From Opisthorchis felineus (Eukaryota > Platyhelminthes > Trematoda > Opisthorchiida > Opisthorchiidae), in NCBI GenBank assembly GCA_004794785.1, contig SJOL01008837.1, positions 204,120 to 268,119 on the forward strand: DNA of 64,000 bases. Direction: 5' to 3'. The first letter of the stretch is position 1, and each line of letters opens with the position of its first letter. The position numbers and the translations under genes were made by a program. This document shows positions 36,563 to 48,600 of the stretch, piece by piece. Below the pieces are notes generated by a model. The model saw only the letters and a list, made by a program, of their open reading frames with translations, had not been told where the DNA came from and did no database searches.

Positions 36563-37554
36563 AGCAGTTATGATGGCAGTCATCAGTAACTAAGCCACAG
36601 ACCTGCGCTTCGGAGCACATGTGCAGATGCAGTCCCAGTAGTGAAACCTCCGCATAAGAGGCAGGCAAGCGGGTAATTAATGGCCAAGGACACTTAGGGG
36701 GGAAGCTGACTCATATAAGGACTGCCGCTAGGGGTTCACGCTGGTAAGCATACGTAGTAGGACAAAGTTATAGGACAGTTGGATTGACAGCGCTACTTAG
36801 AATGGCTTAGGGCCCCTTTCAAAGGTGTTTAGTCTAAGCTGTGGCGCGGAAAGACGCCCTGCTCCCTCAAGAGAAAGGCAAGAACCAACGGTGTTTCGAA
36901 AAACTATATGAGAGGAAGTAGGGAGGGGAGATTATGCCATATTTAAGAATATAGACAAAGAAATGTTTTGTCTAATGACATTTCGACAGGTCGACAATAA
37001 GAGCAAAAATCCAGATTTGCGGACATTATAGGGCAGGGAGGAATGAAACTTAGGGCAGAAGTCAGCTATGTAAGCCCGTCGGTAGATTAGGCGATGGAGA
37101 AGGCCTAGGTTCAAACTAATTCGCCTCATCCATAATGGATCCAGCCCAAGTGACCAACAACGAAGACGATATGGTAGTGCGGATGACGCCGAAAAAAGGA
37201 ATTATTAAACGAGCGCTGCACATTCTCCATAGCATTCCGCCCTACCTGTGCATATTATGAAACGAATTCACGGACAGATTCTAGAAGGGGTCTTACGAAC
37301 TGCCTAAAGATGGCAATTAAACATGGTTTACCGTGGAAAGTTTGGCGAGTTAAGGCGCAGAGCTTGCGGGCTTTCGCCGCACTGTACCATGCGTTTTGGG
37401 AAAAACTAGACGCGCAGGACTACCTAGGACCTAGGTCTGTCACTTCTGGGGGAGTAGGAATCGAGAGTCCATTAAGGATAAGCATTCTAGGAGAAATCTG
37501 GAATGGATGCGAGAGAGCCTGGCATTTTGGAATGGCGAAAGAAAGGCATTAGTT

Positions 37555-38320
37555 AGAGGACCACAGGGATAAACAATTCAGCTCAGACCTAATGTTAGCT
37601 AGAGTAGAAGCAGAGTCGCTGGTCCTAAACGTGTAAGCTATCCTATTATCGTCAACGAATAGAAAGGGAAATCTGAGTGATCTTATCAGTGACATCATTA
37701 CTGCATAGCGAAAACAGCAAGGGGCCAAACACGCTACCCTGGGTAACTCCGCTGATGATGGGAAGTAGTGATGAGGATAGATCCCCGATTTTGGTGACAT
37801 TGGTTCTCCCAGTGAGGTAAAAAATGAACCAACGCAGTAGCGGGCCACAAATCCCTGTAGATCGTAGTTTTCTGAGAAGTGCACTGTAATAAGCTTGGTC
37901 TTATCAAACAACTTATTAAAGAAATCAACCTGGTTTGTGTTAGCTGACCGCTGTGCACAAAACCCATGTTGTCGGGTGTTAAGGGTCTTGCTGGTGAGCA
38001 GGTACTCCATGACAAAACTTTGATAAGTCACTAAAGGGTAAGGGAGAGCAAGCATGGTGGATGCCACGACAGCTAGCTGGCGAAGTTTGTCGACCTGAAT
38101 TATAATGTGGAACAGTAGTGGAGTGCTTCCACTGACTTGGAACTGTGCCAGTGAGGAGGGAGATATCGAAGAGAGTGCGGATGAGGGTGGAGATATCAGG
38201 GACACCAGTCAGTGCTTGAGAAATTAGAGTCTCTAAGGCGAACGAGTGAGGAAGTTAAGTCATACAATGTAACTGAGAGTGTGCAGAGGGTGGGGTTTGT
38301 CTCGTCAACAGATGTGAGCG
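37555..38320 (-). pseudogene. LINE reverse transcriptase remnant
   Basis: The minus strand shows GVTQGSVFGPLLF at 37750-37712, equivalent to the GVPQGS.LGP.LF box. FVDDNRIAYTF follows, with the catalytic FVDD at 37659-37648, but in a different frame, so a frameshift lies between them. Before the first box a segment reads TGRTNVTKIGDLSSS, and earlier TGTVPSQWKHSTTVP, the usual start of the fingers. Stop codons interrupt the middle. The order fits a CR1/Jockey-group LINE. Confidence 0.85.
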
Positions 38321-38905
38321 TTAGGGAACCAAATTGGGAGCAATGAGTAGAAAGGGTCGACGCGGAAGGATCACAGCGAGGTAAGAGTTTAGGGATTCTA
38401 CTATATCAGCAAAGTCAGAGGAAGGCTTCTTGCTAGTGGCCACTATACTTGGAATTTCAGAGGAATTAGAGAAGCAGCGCCTGTGAAAGAGGCGCCCCAG
38501 CATCTTATATCGAAGAGAATGGGCCACGGCGATGGAATGCTCGTGCTTTTCAAGAGCTGGTTTGCCAGTGGTAATCTCAGTCGTAAGTTTGCAAATGAAG
38601 GTGAGGAGTGAGAGATACAGGGTTTCACGGAAGGGCCTACGATACTTCCAAAGTGTATGGCCTAGAGCGGATGATCGTCTGGCTGAACGACAACCAAAAA
38701 CACAAGAAGTCCTTGTGGGACCAACTAGACGTAGTGATGATAGTATATTGCCGTAAAAAATATTGGCCCCGCTTTGGGTGTCACGAGGAAGGAAACATTC
38801 GTCCCAGGTTTTGCGGCGCCACGAGATTTCAAAGGCTTCAAGGATGCCAGGGGAATGGATGAAGGAGCTTTAGGAAGGGGGTGTAGGAGAAAGGTGAGAA
38901 CCCGT

Positions 38906-39441
38906 TTAGCTGCATGTGACAATACGATGGTCGCTACCAGGGAACTTCGAGCCAAATGCAGCGGTGGGATGCAGATAACCGTTGACAAAGCCAATGTCCG
39001 GAGTGTGGATATCGCGTGTGGGATGCCTTGCACGCTGAGACCGGCCTTCGACATCAATTTGGGCAGTCAGAGGCGAAAGATGCAAAGGATATTTTTGTTG
39101 AGCCAAGGAGATCTCAGGAAGGTTGAGATCCCCACCAATCAATTTGTGTGTGTCAGGTAGAGCTTGGGTGTGAGAAAGAAACGTGAATAGTTGGCTAATC
39201 GAGCTAGTGGAGTGTGGAGGGAGCCTGCACAAACACCCGAGGATGAACGCCGGGTTAGCCCGACAGGCAGAAGGCCAAACAGGGTCTGCAGTTTCTGCCA
39301 GTAGTGGATCGTCAATAGGGTAGACATCCGTTTCGGTTCTGGAGAATATGAAGCAACCAACACCATGGCGGTGGGAACGATCGGATCTGGAGATAGTGTA
39401 TTTCGGGAGGGAGATAAGGGCATCAGGCGTGAGAGCGCCAC
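38906..39441 (-). pseudogene. LINE endonuclease (APE/EEP type) remnant
   Basis: The endonuclease nicks target DNA for target-primed reverse transcription. Visible motifs are IGGDLNLPEI (about 39139-39110), which carries the D-x-N catalytic pair, and FPGSDHRIVTCS (about 38944-38909), the terminal S-D-H motif. Upstream, in another frame, a RSDRSHRHGVGCFIFSR-like stretch matches the usual 'R..R.GGG..I++R' strand. At least one frameshift separates these parts, so the protein is dead. Confidence 0.8.
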
Positions 39442-41145
39442 GTCTCAGTGATGGCTATGAAGGTCGGACAAGCTATAGTGGAGATAGCTTGGATATAGTG
39501 CATTCTAGGTAAAAATATCAGCGATTGTTGATTGGAGGGCTGGAACTATCACTAGCGTGATCAGAGGAGGTGGATAGGGTGGCTAGTAAAACGCTGGTAA
39601 CTCCAGGAAGGTCATTGTGGAATGGAGTAGGAACTGGGAAACCAGGAGTTTCCAAAGTAATGGGCGAGTTAGGACCAGGTAAGTGTGTGTGGAAATAAGG
39701 TGCTGGCACGTGCCGTGATGGGTATGGAGACAGCTTTGGGTTGGTGGTGCCAATAGCGGGGATCCGTTGGCAACGAGTTACAGGCTGGGTCGGGTGATCG
39801 TTTCTAACGGCTATATCAGCGGCGTCAGAGGATGGCACCACGTAGCAGTTGAACAGAAATGGCATGATTGAGGTCACGCACGATGGATGGGCTGATGCAG
39901 TGTTTAAGCGAAAAGAGATGAAAGGGTATGGTAGGGGCTCTAAGAGGACAGGAGAACCTGTCTTGTAATGCCTTCAGAGCTGATTCGTTGGAGCGGAGGG
40001 TATGAACAGCCAAGCTGGGCTGATTGGGGGAGACTATATAAGATGCTTATAGTATGAGATGCAAGATAAGGGGCGGGTGTGTCGAGGAAGCTAGTCATGT
40101 AATCAAACTCTCTGAGGAAGGGAATGGGCTCCGTTGGGGGCGAACAGGAAACCTCTGCGTTGGTCGTAGTGGAGAAGGCTTTAAAATGGGAATACGAGGT
40201 ACAGTCAAAGGTTGTAGAAGCGGAGCTTCACGTGGTTTTGGAAGTGGTGGAGGCTGTGGTGGGGTAGGTAGTTGTCAAAAGGGAACCCAAGGCAAATAAT
40301 ATGCAGGTAGCCAAAAGAGTGGAACTCTATAGAAACTAAGTTTAGGTAATGGTAGTTGCGGGTTGAAGGTCCCGCCAGGGGCCCGGGTGGCACGGTTTGA
40401 GAGGCACAAACGTGCTTATGCGGAATTCGGGGCATGGCCGGGTTTTTTGGATGAAAGGTGAAGAGCAGGATCTCGGGGAGCTACTGTGTCGGAGGGCGCT
40501 ACGATAAGAAGCATTGACAGCAGGTGTTTGAGCCCAAGGAAGCGCTTTGGTGCGGAGACACGGAATGGCTGAAGGGAGAACCAGCTCTGCCATTCTCGAC
40601 TGCAGCTTCATGTCCGCGTTGACGATCCACCACATCTGTTACATCATCACTCAATCTTGTTGGTGTGACGGAGGTCAGAGACGATATAGGTGAGTGCCCA
40701 AAGGTAGAACTGGAGGGCTGATGGTCGTGAGTGGGGCATGCGGGGACTGGAGCCGACAAGCAGGCTTGTGCGGCGAGATGGCACGAGTCAGTACCACAAT
40801 GTGGCTTAAAGAATCGCTGAAGGAATATTGGGAATTTGGGAATAAGACGTCAAGTCCAGCATTATGAGAGGCAGTTTGAGTTCTGAATGGCTTGCAACCG
40901 GCTTCAGTGTTATCGGGTACGGTTGGGAATCCAACAGAGTTTGATGCAGGTCCATAAGAGGCCGGGTCACTTGGCAGACACAGCACGGGGCAATCCTCGG
41001 CTGCTACGCGCACATGCGTCAACGGCAATCCCGCTTGCGTAGCTGCCCAAAAGATTGGTCGCATATGAAGTCTGCGATCGAGTAATGCCGAGAGTATTGA
41101 TTGCTGAAGATGATTAAAGGGAACATGGATTCCTTTCGGCGGCCT

Positions 41146-41763
41146 TCAGTGGTCGATTTTATGAGGTTTAGATGGTGAGCGTCTAGCAAGCTGCCTTTTC
41201 AGTCGAATATAAACAGCTTCGATCTTCACGGTTTGGAGTTTTTGGGTGGAGGAGAGATGTGCCTGGGATGCCAGTAGAGGTACGGCATCGCTTCCATCCT
41301 TGAATCGCAATAACATTGGGAAACGCAAGAGTGGTTTCGACTTTTGGAACCTTCGAACTGTGCAGGTAGTGTTAAACATGTTACATGTCGTCAAGAGGGC
41401 AGTTTTTGTAAGCTCGAGCGGGATGCGATAATGGACGTTGCATATCAAGACCTGGTGACGGCAATCCAAACGCTGACAAATCTCACAGGCAGGCGCGTCA
41501 CTGAGAATGGACTCTTCTTTAAGATTTTTCGGATCACATTTTGCGTCAGAATTCAGAAGGCAAGCAGTTGGCTCTGTGCTTCGGAGGAATACCAGTTCGC
41601 CTTCCATCTTATGCACACAGGCTCTGAGAATAGCCAGATCTGTGTGACTCCGAGATTCTTCTAGTAAGGTCGAGGGAAGATGGCTGCCGAGTGGGGCGGA
41701 AAGGGAGATATCGGTTAGTACTACAGAACAGTCTGATGTGACTCGGAGGGCTCTATCGACCAA
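41146..41763 (-). pseudogene. LINE ORF1-like protein remnant
   Basis: This is the longest open minus stretch in the element, 205 codons. It has a Cys/His cluster (CEICQRLDCRHQ) and, further on, SKPLLRFPMLLRFKDGSDAV and LKRQLARRSPSKPHKI. The pattern of 'R..PLL..F.....A..LL' followed by a basic tail is common in ORF1 proteins of CR1-type LINEs, which bind the element's RNA. It lies just 5' of the endonuclease region, as expected. The assignment rests mainly on position and composition. Confidence 0.55.
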
Positions 41764-41779
41764 CTTTGAAGAGTGATGG

Positions 41780-44700
41780 GACTGAATGCTAGGCCTTTAG
41801 GCTGCGACGCGCTTCTTTCGATACAACGGGGGATGGATCGGAATGGATGGGAATCGGGGTCTAACAATCGCTTAGACGGGAGTGGTGGCATTATCTTAAC
41901 TTATCAGATGCACGCAAACTTGAGACACCAACCGGATACTGGAGAACACAGCAGAGTCCGTTTACAAACATGAGCACGTATTCTGGGATTTAGTGCCTGA
42001 GAAAGAAGCCTCTGGTTTACGCGAGGGTGCTAATGTGGTTAAATGTGATATGGCTGCAAGTTACGGTGAGGAAAGTAGAAGCGTTGCTCCCTTCGAGATA
42101 CAGGGCGAGTATCTGAATGTAGAAAGGTATCGTAGGGCTAGTACTCGCAAGTTTAGGCTTCGAGAAGACAATCAAATAGGGAAGAGTCGGAGGGAGGGTG
42201 TGTGCAGCTGTTGAAGGAGCGCTCTAAATAAGTAATTAATCAGTGTATAAGGATTACGCCAAGAGCTACGGCCAGGCTGGGGTCAAGAAAAGGTCAAGGG
42301 CCACCTGACCTTGAGATTTTAGCTTCGAGCCATGGGCACACGAATAAAGAACCGTAGTGGACAAATTCTTGAGAGATTTTTGAAAACAAGTGAATGGCCC
42401 GCACGTCCGACTAATGAAAAATCAGCAAAGATTAATCGAGTATGATTGATAACTCGTTCATTTCCAAAGCCCCTTAGGTTAAAGTCCAGGTCGGAAACTT
42501 TTGGCTGCGAAAGAAGCTTTCAACAGTGAACCAAGTTCAGGCGTAGAGTTAAGTGAAAACCATGCCCAAAAAGGGACCAATTTTAATGATATCACCTTCC
42601 TTGGGATGTTCATCGGCGAAGCTGCGGTCCAGAAAAATAGCGGATGTCCACTGAAGGTTAGTCAGGTGGCCGTTGATCTGCCCGCCGTGCATGGCAAATA
42701 ACTTGCGAGCGTGCGGTTGTGTGGGTAATTCCTGCTTGGCGGACCACGTTTGTATAGATTTCAAAGACTGGTTGGTATCCGCTCCGGTGGTGGGCTTTCT
42801 AGGGATCCCATAGGTCCGTTCTTAACAGATCCTTATTCCTAGCATTCAGCTGGTTCGCTGAGTAGCTTCTCTCCCTTTCTGTTGTATCGTGGTCTACCTT
42901 TCTTTATTTTTTCTACCTACTGTGGCTCCTATAGTGAGCAGTTCCTCCTAAACCCTTACAATGGTTCGTCCTGTAATTTTATTGCGTTACTGTCCGATTT
43001 TGTCGAGTTTGCTTGCTTACTGTATGTGTCGTCGTAAGATGGTAGTTTTTGCGTTTGATATATTAATTAACGGCCCCTACTCTCCCAAAAACTCGCCGCA
43101 AACAAGAATTTTCTCGAGGATTTTCAATAAGCGTATAAATAGCTCTAACTTTGTGACGGATCGTCAAGGGTCCAGAAGTAACATGGTTAATGAAACTTTA
43201 GAAAATAATATGGCGTTTGCACAGCTTCTAGAATAAATTACTAGGTGTTGCCTCAAAAAGTAGGTGGAGGCACGGCAATTCACTGGATTGGCCTGAAGTG
43301 GATCATGTTGGGAGATTGTTCCAAATGGATGCATGTCAATCCGTAAGACACAAAAGGGGCCCCTGGACTAGCTTCTTCGTTGCTATAAGGAAACAAGAAA
43401 ATATCGTACACTTTAGGTAGCTCCCGCTTGGGGAAGAAGCCTCTGGATGTCACTAGGTGAAAAACATGCCTCTCTAACTAAATCAGCCGGGAGGTGAGTT
43501 TGGCGATCAGTCGTTAAACGCTAAAACTAATCAAGTTCAATCACATCCCTGAAAATAGCCACGACTCCACACACAAAGCACAGCCTGCTAGATTTCATTT
43601 TGAGGTAATAAAGATATTCTTGATTCGCAAGCGGTAGGTCGCGTTCGATCAAGTACGATCGGCTGATGCTGCCAAAAACAGCAGCAGAGAAACCAGGTGT
43701 GAACGTTCACATCTGCAGGCAGGTGGGGCGGCCAAACAAAATAATGCACGGTCCGGCAACATTAGAGCGCAGTGAAACCGGCGCGATTAAGTTTTTGCGA
43801 TTTGGGCGAGAAAAGAATTGAGCACACTTTAGACGCCAAAAGCAAATATCATGGGGGTGTCATGCCAACTAGTCGTGACTGAGAAAAAACCAGGCACTGG
43901 AACCTTAAAGTTCGTGTCATCCATGCATCGTAAAATAGCGAGGCAATTTTAAAACAAAGGTGATAACTGCTGTGGTATTTGGGTGACCTTAGGCAGCTGA
44001 GGTACAGCAAAACTAAGATCATCAACCACAATAGCAAGAAAAAGGAGAACTTGTATCAGAATAATATAAGTCGAGATAAAACGGGCAAACGGCGTTAGTA
44101 TAGGAAGTGCGAAGATGCCCGGCGTCAAATCCTGTTTTCATCTGGGAATACATGTGCAACGTGAATTTCGGGTGCCGCGTAACTAACTATAGGGAGGCAG
44201 CGCCATTTTCTAGCTGCCAATAGCATGTTCACACTGGTGGCTGCACAATGTATATGCCTCTTTCCAGTTGCATGAATTTATCAACCTTTACCAAAGCCCC
44301 ACTCTCTACAGAGTTCACATGTTTGGCCGCCGCACTAGGCAACACGTACACCAAACAATGCAAGAAAGATAGAGGGTCTAGGCGAGCATGACTGTCAAGA
44401 ATTCAGTTATCTGATAATTTGATTTGTTTGAGCTTAGTGCGGTTTTTGAGGGTCCATTAAGGGATTGGTCAAATAGAGCGAAATTTGGACTCTGGGCCAG
44501 GGGCCATCTTGATTCCTTATCGTGGGCCGCGGGCCAGCCACGCATGCGTACTCATACATAATTGTACAGACGCTATCTAGTGAGCTGCCACCGTCTGCTG
44601 TCTTCGCACTTGTCTACTAGCTAATCCGATGCGCTTGATAGGCGTGTGTGGTGTGGGGCCCGTTATCACTATGGTGGGGTGCGCCAGCAATGACCATCAA

Positions 44701-45640
44701 ACCAAAACGCCATGGTAACGGAAACTGATCCCTTGGTTGAGGAGACGTCACATGTTTCTACTAGTCAGTGCGCTTAGTGGGAGACCTTAGTAAGGCAATG
44801 AATTGTGTCACGTTCCGCATTCCAACCCGAAGCAACTTCTCTGCACTTTGGTAGCCTCATGTGGTTTGCTCTAAGATAAACGAAACATCCTTCGTTTTTC
44901 TTCTAAATAGACAGCCACGCCTTTTCAAAACTACAAAGGGCTATTTAGCTAGGGTATTTGTTCACACGGAGCACACCTTTCCTATGGTTTGTCCCCTGAA
45001 TTTTCGGGGTGAAGCGTGCATGTCATCTGGCATACGCCTTTAGCGATTATACCGCTTGGTGCCTGAAGTTGAGCGCAAGGAGGGTCAAAGAGGCTTCATC
45101 CTGGGATGTGAACAGCAACAACACCAGCCAAAAAATATATCATCCATAATTCTCCTCCACCGTGTCAAAATCTGTCCACATCTTGGTTTTGCCGCTTCGA
45201 AATAGGCGCGGAAAACAGCACTCGTTTCTAGGGGCGGTAGAGCGGGACGCGCAGAACATGACCCAGCTACGTTAGCATGCGATCCCGCTGCATTCACGAG
45301 GGAGCACCCTCCACTTCACAAACACCTGTCTCCTGGTCACCTCATTGCTAACTTTCTGTTCTAGTTATGCTTCTGGAGCATTGGTGGCGAAAACCTGAAG
45401 GCGCCAAAGATCATCCACACAAATCCTGCGGTCGCACAACAAGACGGCCCGAACCGTGTCCTGATATAAGCCCACCGTGAGACCAGAGGCACACATTTTC
45501 AAGCCACAAGCTATGCAACTTAGCGGAAACAGTCCCGACGCTTGAGATTCTTAAGCCGACATCGTCCGTCACACTAGTGTCATAGCCACCGCAAATTCCG
45601 AGAAATTTACAGCGATCTGCAACCTCCAGCGTAAAAAAAG
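41780..45640. other. Rest of the spacer, no gene recognised
   Basis: Short ORFs occur on both strands (for example 41993-42214, 42961-43236 plus; 45085-45297 minus) without recognisable families. Sequence near 41820-42200 could be the 5' UTR of the LINE. No repeat shared with the arms was seen here. Confidence 0.5.
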
Positions 45641-48600
45641 TTTATTCCCAAATAGTGGGTGGCATGCCGTCAGGCGTGATCATAATGTTACAGTCAGAGT
45701 AAAAAAATGACTGGCGGGGTTTGTAGGTACAGGGTAATGCTCGGAAAGGGGACATTGTCATAAACATTGAGCATTAATAATAATAATAATAACTTGTAGG
45801 AAGCATGCTGATTGAGACATGATCAGGTCGTTACAACCTGAACGCGGCAGGTAAAAACACAATGTGCATGCTTATTATGTGAAAAGTCACAACAGGTGTG
45901 GAAACCGAAAAAAAGGAGGACAATGGGCATGAAGCACGACTAGTTCAAAGATGAGGCCTGCTGACCTGAACTAAAACTGAAAACCGTTGCAGGCCATGAG
46001 TGACCTTGGGCGGCCGAGTAAATGGTTAGGGTTACCAAATGCAAAAATGGAGATGGAAGTTGAAGAATTCGATCTGGAGTCAAATGGCAAGTTTTGTCTC
46101 AAAAATATGGTTTCAATTGAAACTGAGTAGACTCACTGGCGTCACTGTTGCAGGGAGGTCAGGTGTAAGAGGTAGTGTTGATGGGGAGATGGTGCAAATG
46201 CATGGGGCCAACCGAACACCACAAATGAATTTGAACTTTTGGAAGAGGCAAACCGAAATTGTGGCAGGAATCCAGGTTGGTTAAGTCCGAACGACATGTT
46301 TAGCGGTTTAGAACGAGGCTTTTGGGCCCAGGTGAACATTTTGTTCGTGGTTGCGATTACAGGCTCGAATGGGCAAGAGGCTGCGGTCGAGATTCTGAGG
46401 AAAGTAGTTGCGGGAGTGCCATCAGACAGGGTATGGCAGTGCTATGCCATCACTGCACTGACATACTTCGGTTTCTGGACAGCCCCGTAACGGTCGTCAA
46501 GGTTGCCGCAATCGGACAGAGGATACGCATTCCCGTGGCAGCCGGATTCGGGTTAGACGAGGAGATTGACACTAGTAGAGTCAGGCCGATGCAGAGTCAC
46601 GGGAAATTTCCAATCAGTGGGAGGACATGTGAGTGTGGACCGCGGACAAGCCAGATTGAATAAATAAGGGTTGCACGGGGCGTTTGCGCAACTTCATCGA
46701 AGTTTGAAGCTTGGGCAGAGGGAGAATGAGGAAGGAATAGGATGAGAGCAGTAGCATTTGGTGAGTGCCAGGAGGCATCAGATAAAACGGTGTTGAATAG
46801 AAAAAAAAGCGGATGACAACAAACTAAACCAACCCGGGAAGAGGTGGATTTTGTTGGCTGACCTAGAAGCCAAGTACTAGCTGGGCCAGAGTAGGTGCCG
46901 AATTTTGGGAAGGTAAGGACTTAGCCGCCGAGGCAGGGTGGCTAGCCGTTGGACTAGCTGGAACGGGTAATCACATGGTGAGAATGCATAGCGGTAGTTT
47001 TTAGCTGAGCAAAAAATCATCCAACCAAAGGATCTCCGTTGTGGAAAGGGAGTGGTAATGTAAACAGGGACAGCAGACAAATAATAAGCGGTTGGGCAAC
47101 AGCTTCCGAGATAATGGATAAGAACCATAGTTTAACTGGAATCTACTACCTCAACTCAACAGGAAGGTAAGAGTATGGGTGGCCAGTCACCGGGTCACTG
47201 CTGTCACTGTTGTCAGCTCCAAGAAGCGAATGGTGCATGGCAAAAGCAGCCATTAGGTGCTCACTGTGACTACTGGTAATCAGGAAATGATGAGAAATTT
47301 ACCCTTTATGTGTATATGATTGCTTCAAAAAACGTGTGTGTTATGTCTGGATGATGAAGTGGAATTGGGGTGGTGCAACCCAACTAAGACGAAGGTGGCC
47401 ACGCCCTATACGTCGATGTTAGCCGTGAGCCTCGCTCATTACCTCCAGGCTACCCATGAATATTTTTTTAAAAAAAACGAAAGGACTGCTGTCATTCGTT
47501 TGTGTTCCTTGGTGTTGCCAGACAAGTGACAACCGTGACAAGTCCAATCCAGCTACAGACAAATAACAACGTGCCAGTCTCCACTGACCCCGCTATATTT
47601 CCTTGCCTTCGGCCTTAAGCTTCTGTGCCCGGACAACTTTTTCCTTGCTCCTTCCATACGGGTTCCATCCCTGAATATGTCTGTCAGCTCTATTTTATGT
47701 CTGGTGCTTTGCTGTGCCTAGGTCTAACTAACATCTACCAAACTGAATCCTTATTTCCTCACTCTTCAGAAACTTTCAGCGTCCTCTGATCACGCGCAGT
47801 GCACGCATATCAACTAGTGTGTATGAAGATGCGCAACGAAGGAAATGCTTGCTTGGTTCCAAGCCTATTCGCTCACACTCACATAACACTTTGGTGCAAC
47901 TCTGCCTGACGTGGCGGCTGACACCAAGGCTTCGTGGTCGTTTTAACATAGTACACATGATCTGGACGTCCCCATTCTTCTCCCATGGCCCAAGGTAGCT
48001 GTCCCTTCGTTTGCCTCTACCGGCGGCTATTTGCTGTTTGCTTGTTTGAGCTGATTGAGCTTTTTTCCTGACCTGGCTTCCCCCGACCAGATAAAACGTC
48101 TGGTAGCCAGAGTTCTCCATAAAGGCACAAGCCGAAATTATGACTGCTTGGTGGCTTGTCACCCTGCATGCACTAGGGATGAAAACCTTGTTATGGCGGA
48201 CTTGTATGCTCGGAGGGATGGTCGCCCTGCTACTTTGCACCATGGTGTGTTCGTATACTCACCATCCCTTCATTAGCACGGGTGCGGCGCCCATTGACGG
48301 TGGTTCTGAGCCTGGCCTATAATTCAGGAACTACACAAAAGAGCACCGTTGTGGTTCGTCTGGAGCTTGTTTGGATTTGTACCGGTTGTAATTTATCTGG
48401 CAAAGCCATGAAATACAAGCAAATGGCAACTACCCTTTCGCCTGGTTCATAAAAAATGCCTGGGGTAGCCAGGAGATACTGTGCGAGTCTCACGGATAAC
48501 GTCGACGTGCAAGGCGTTGCCACCTTCGTCTTAGTTGTGGTTGCACCACCCTTAGTCCACCTCATCAGCCAGGCATGACACACGCTCTTCCTGCTTGTTC

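Larger units (their letters stand above)
36930..41770 (-). mobile_element. Decayed, nearly full-length CR1/Jockey-like LINE in the spacer
   Basis: On the minus strand the expected LINE parts appear in order: ORF1-like (41763-41146), a further ORF1/linker zone, endonuclease (about 39441-38906), reverse transcriptase (about 38320-37555) and a C-terminal zone (about 37130-36930, with PKFHSSLPYNVRKS). All are broken by frameshifts and stops. The element occupies the centre of the spacer between the inverted arms and is much older than the arms' duplication. Confidence 0.85.
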
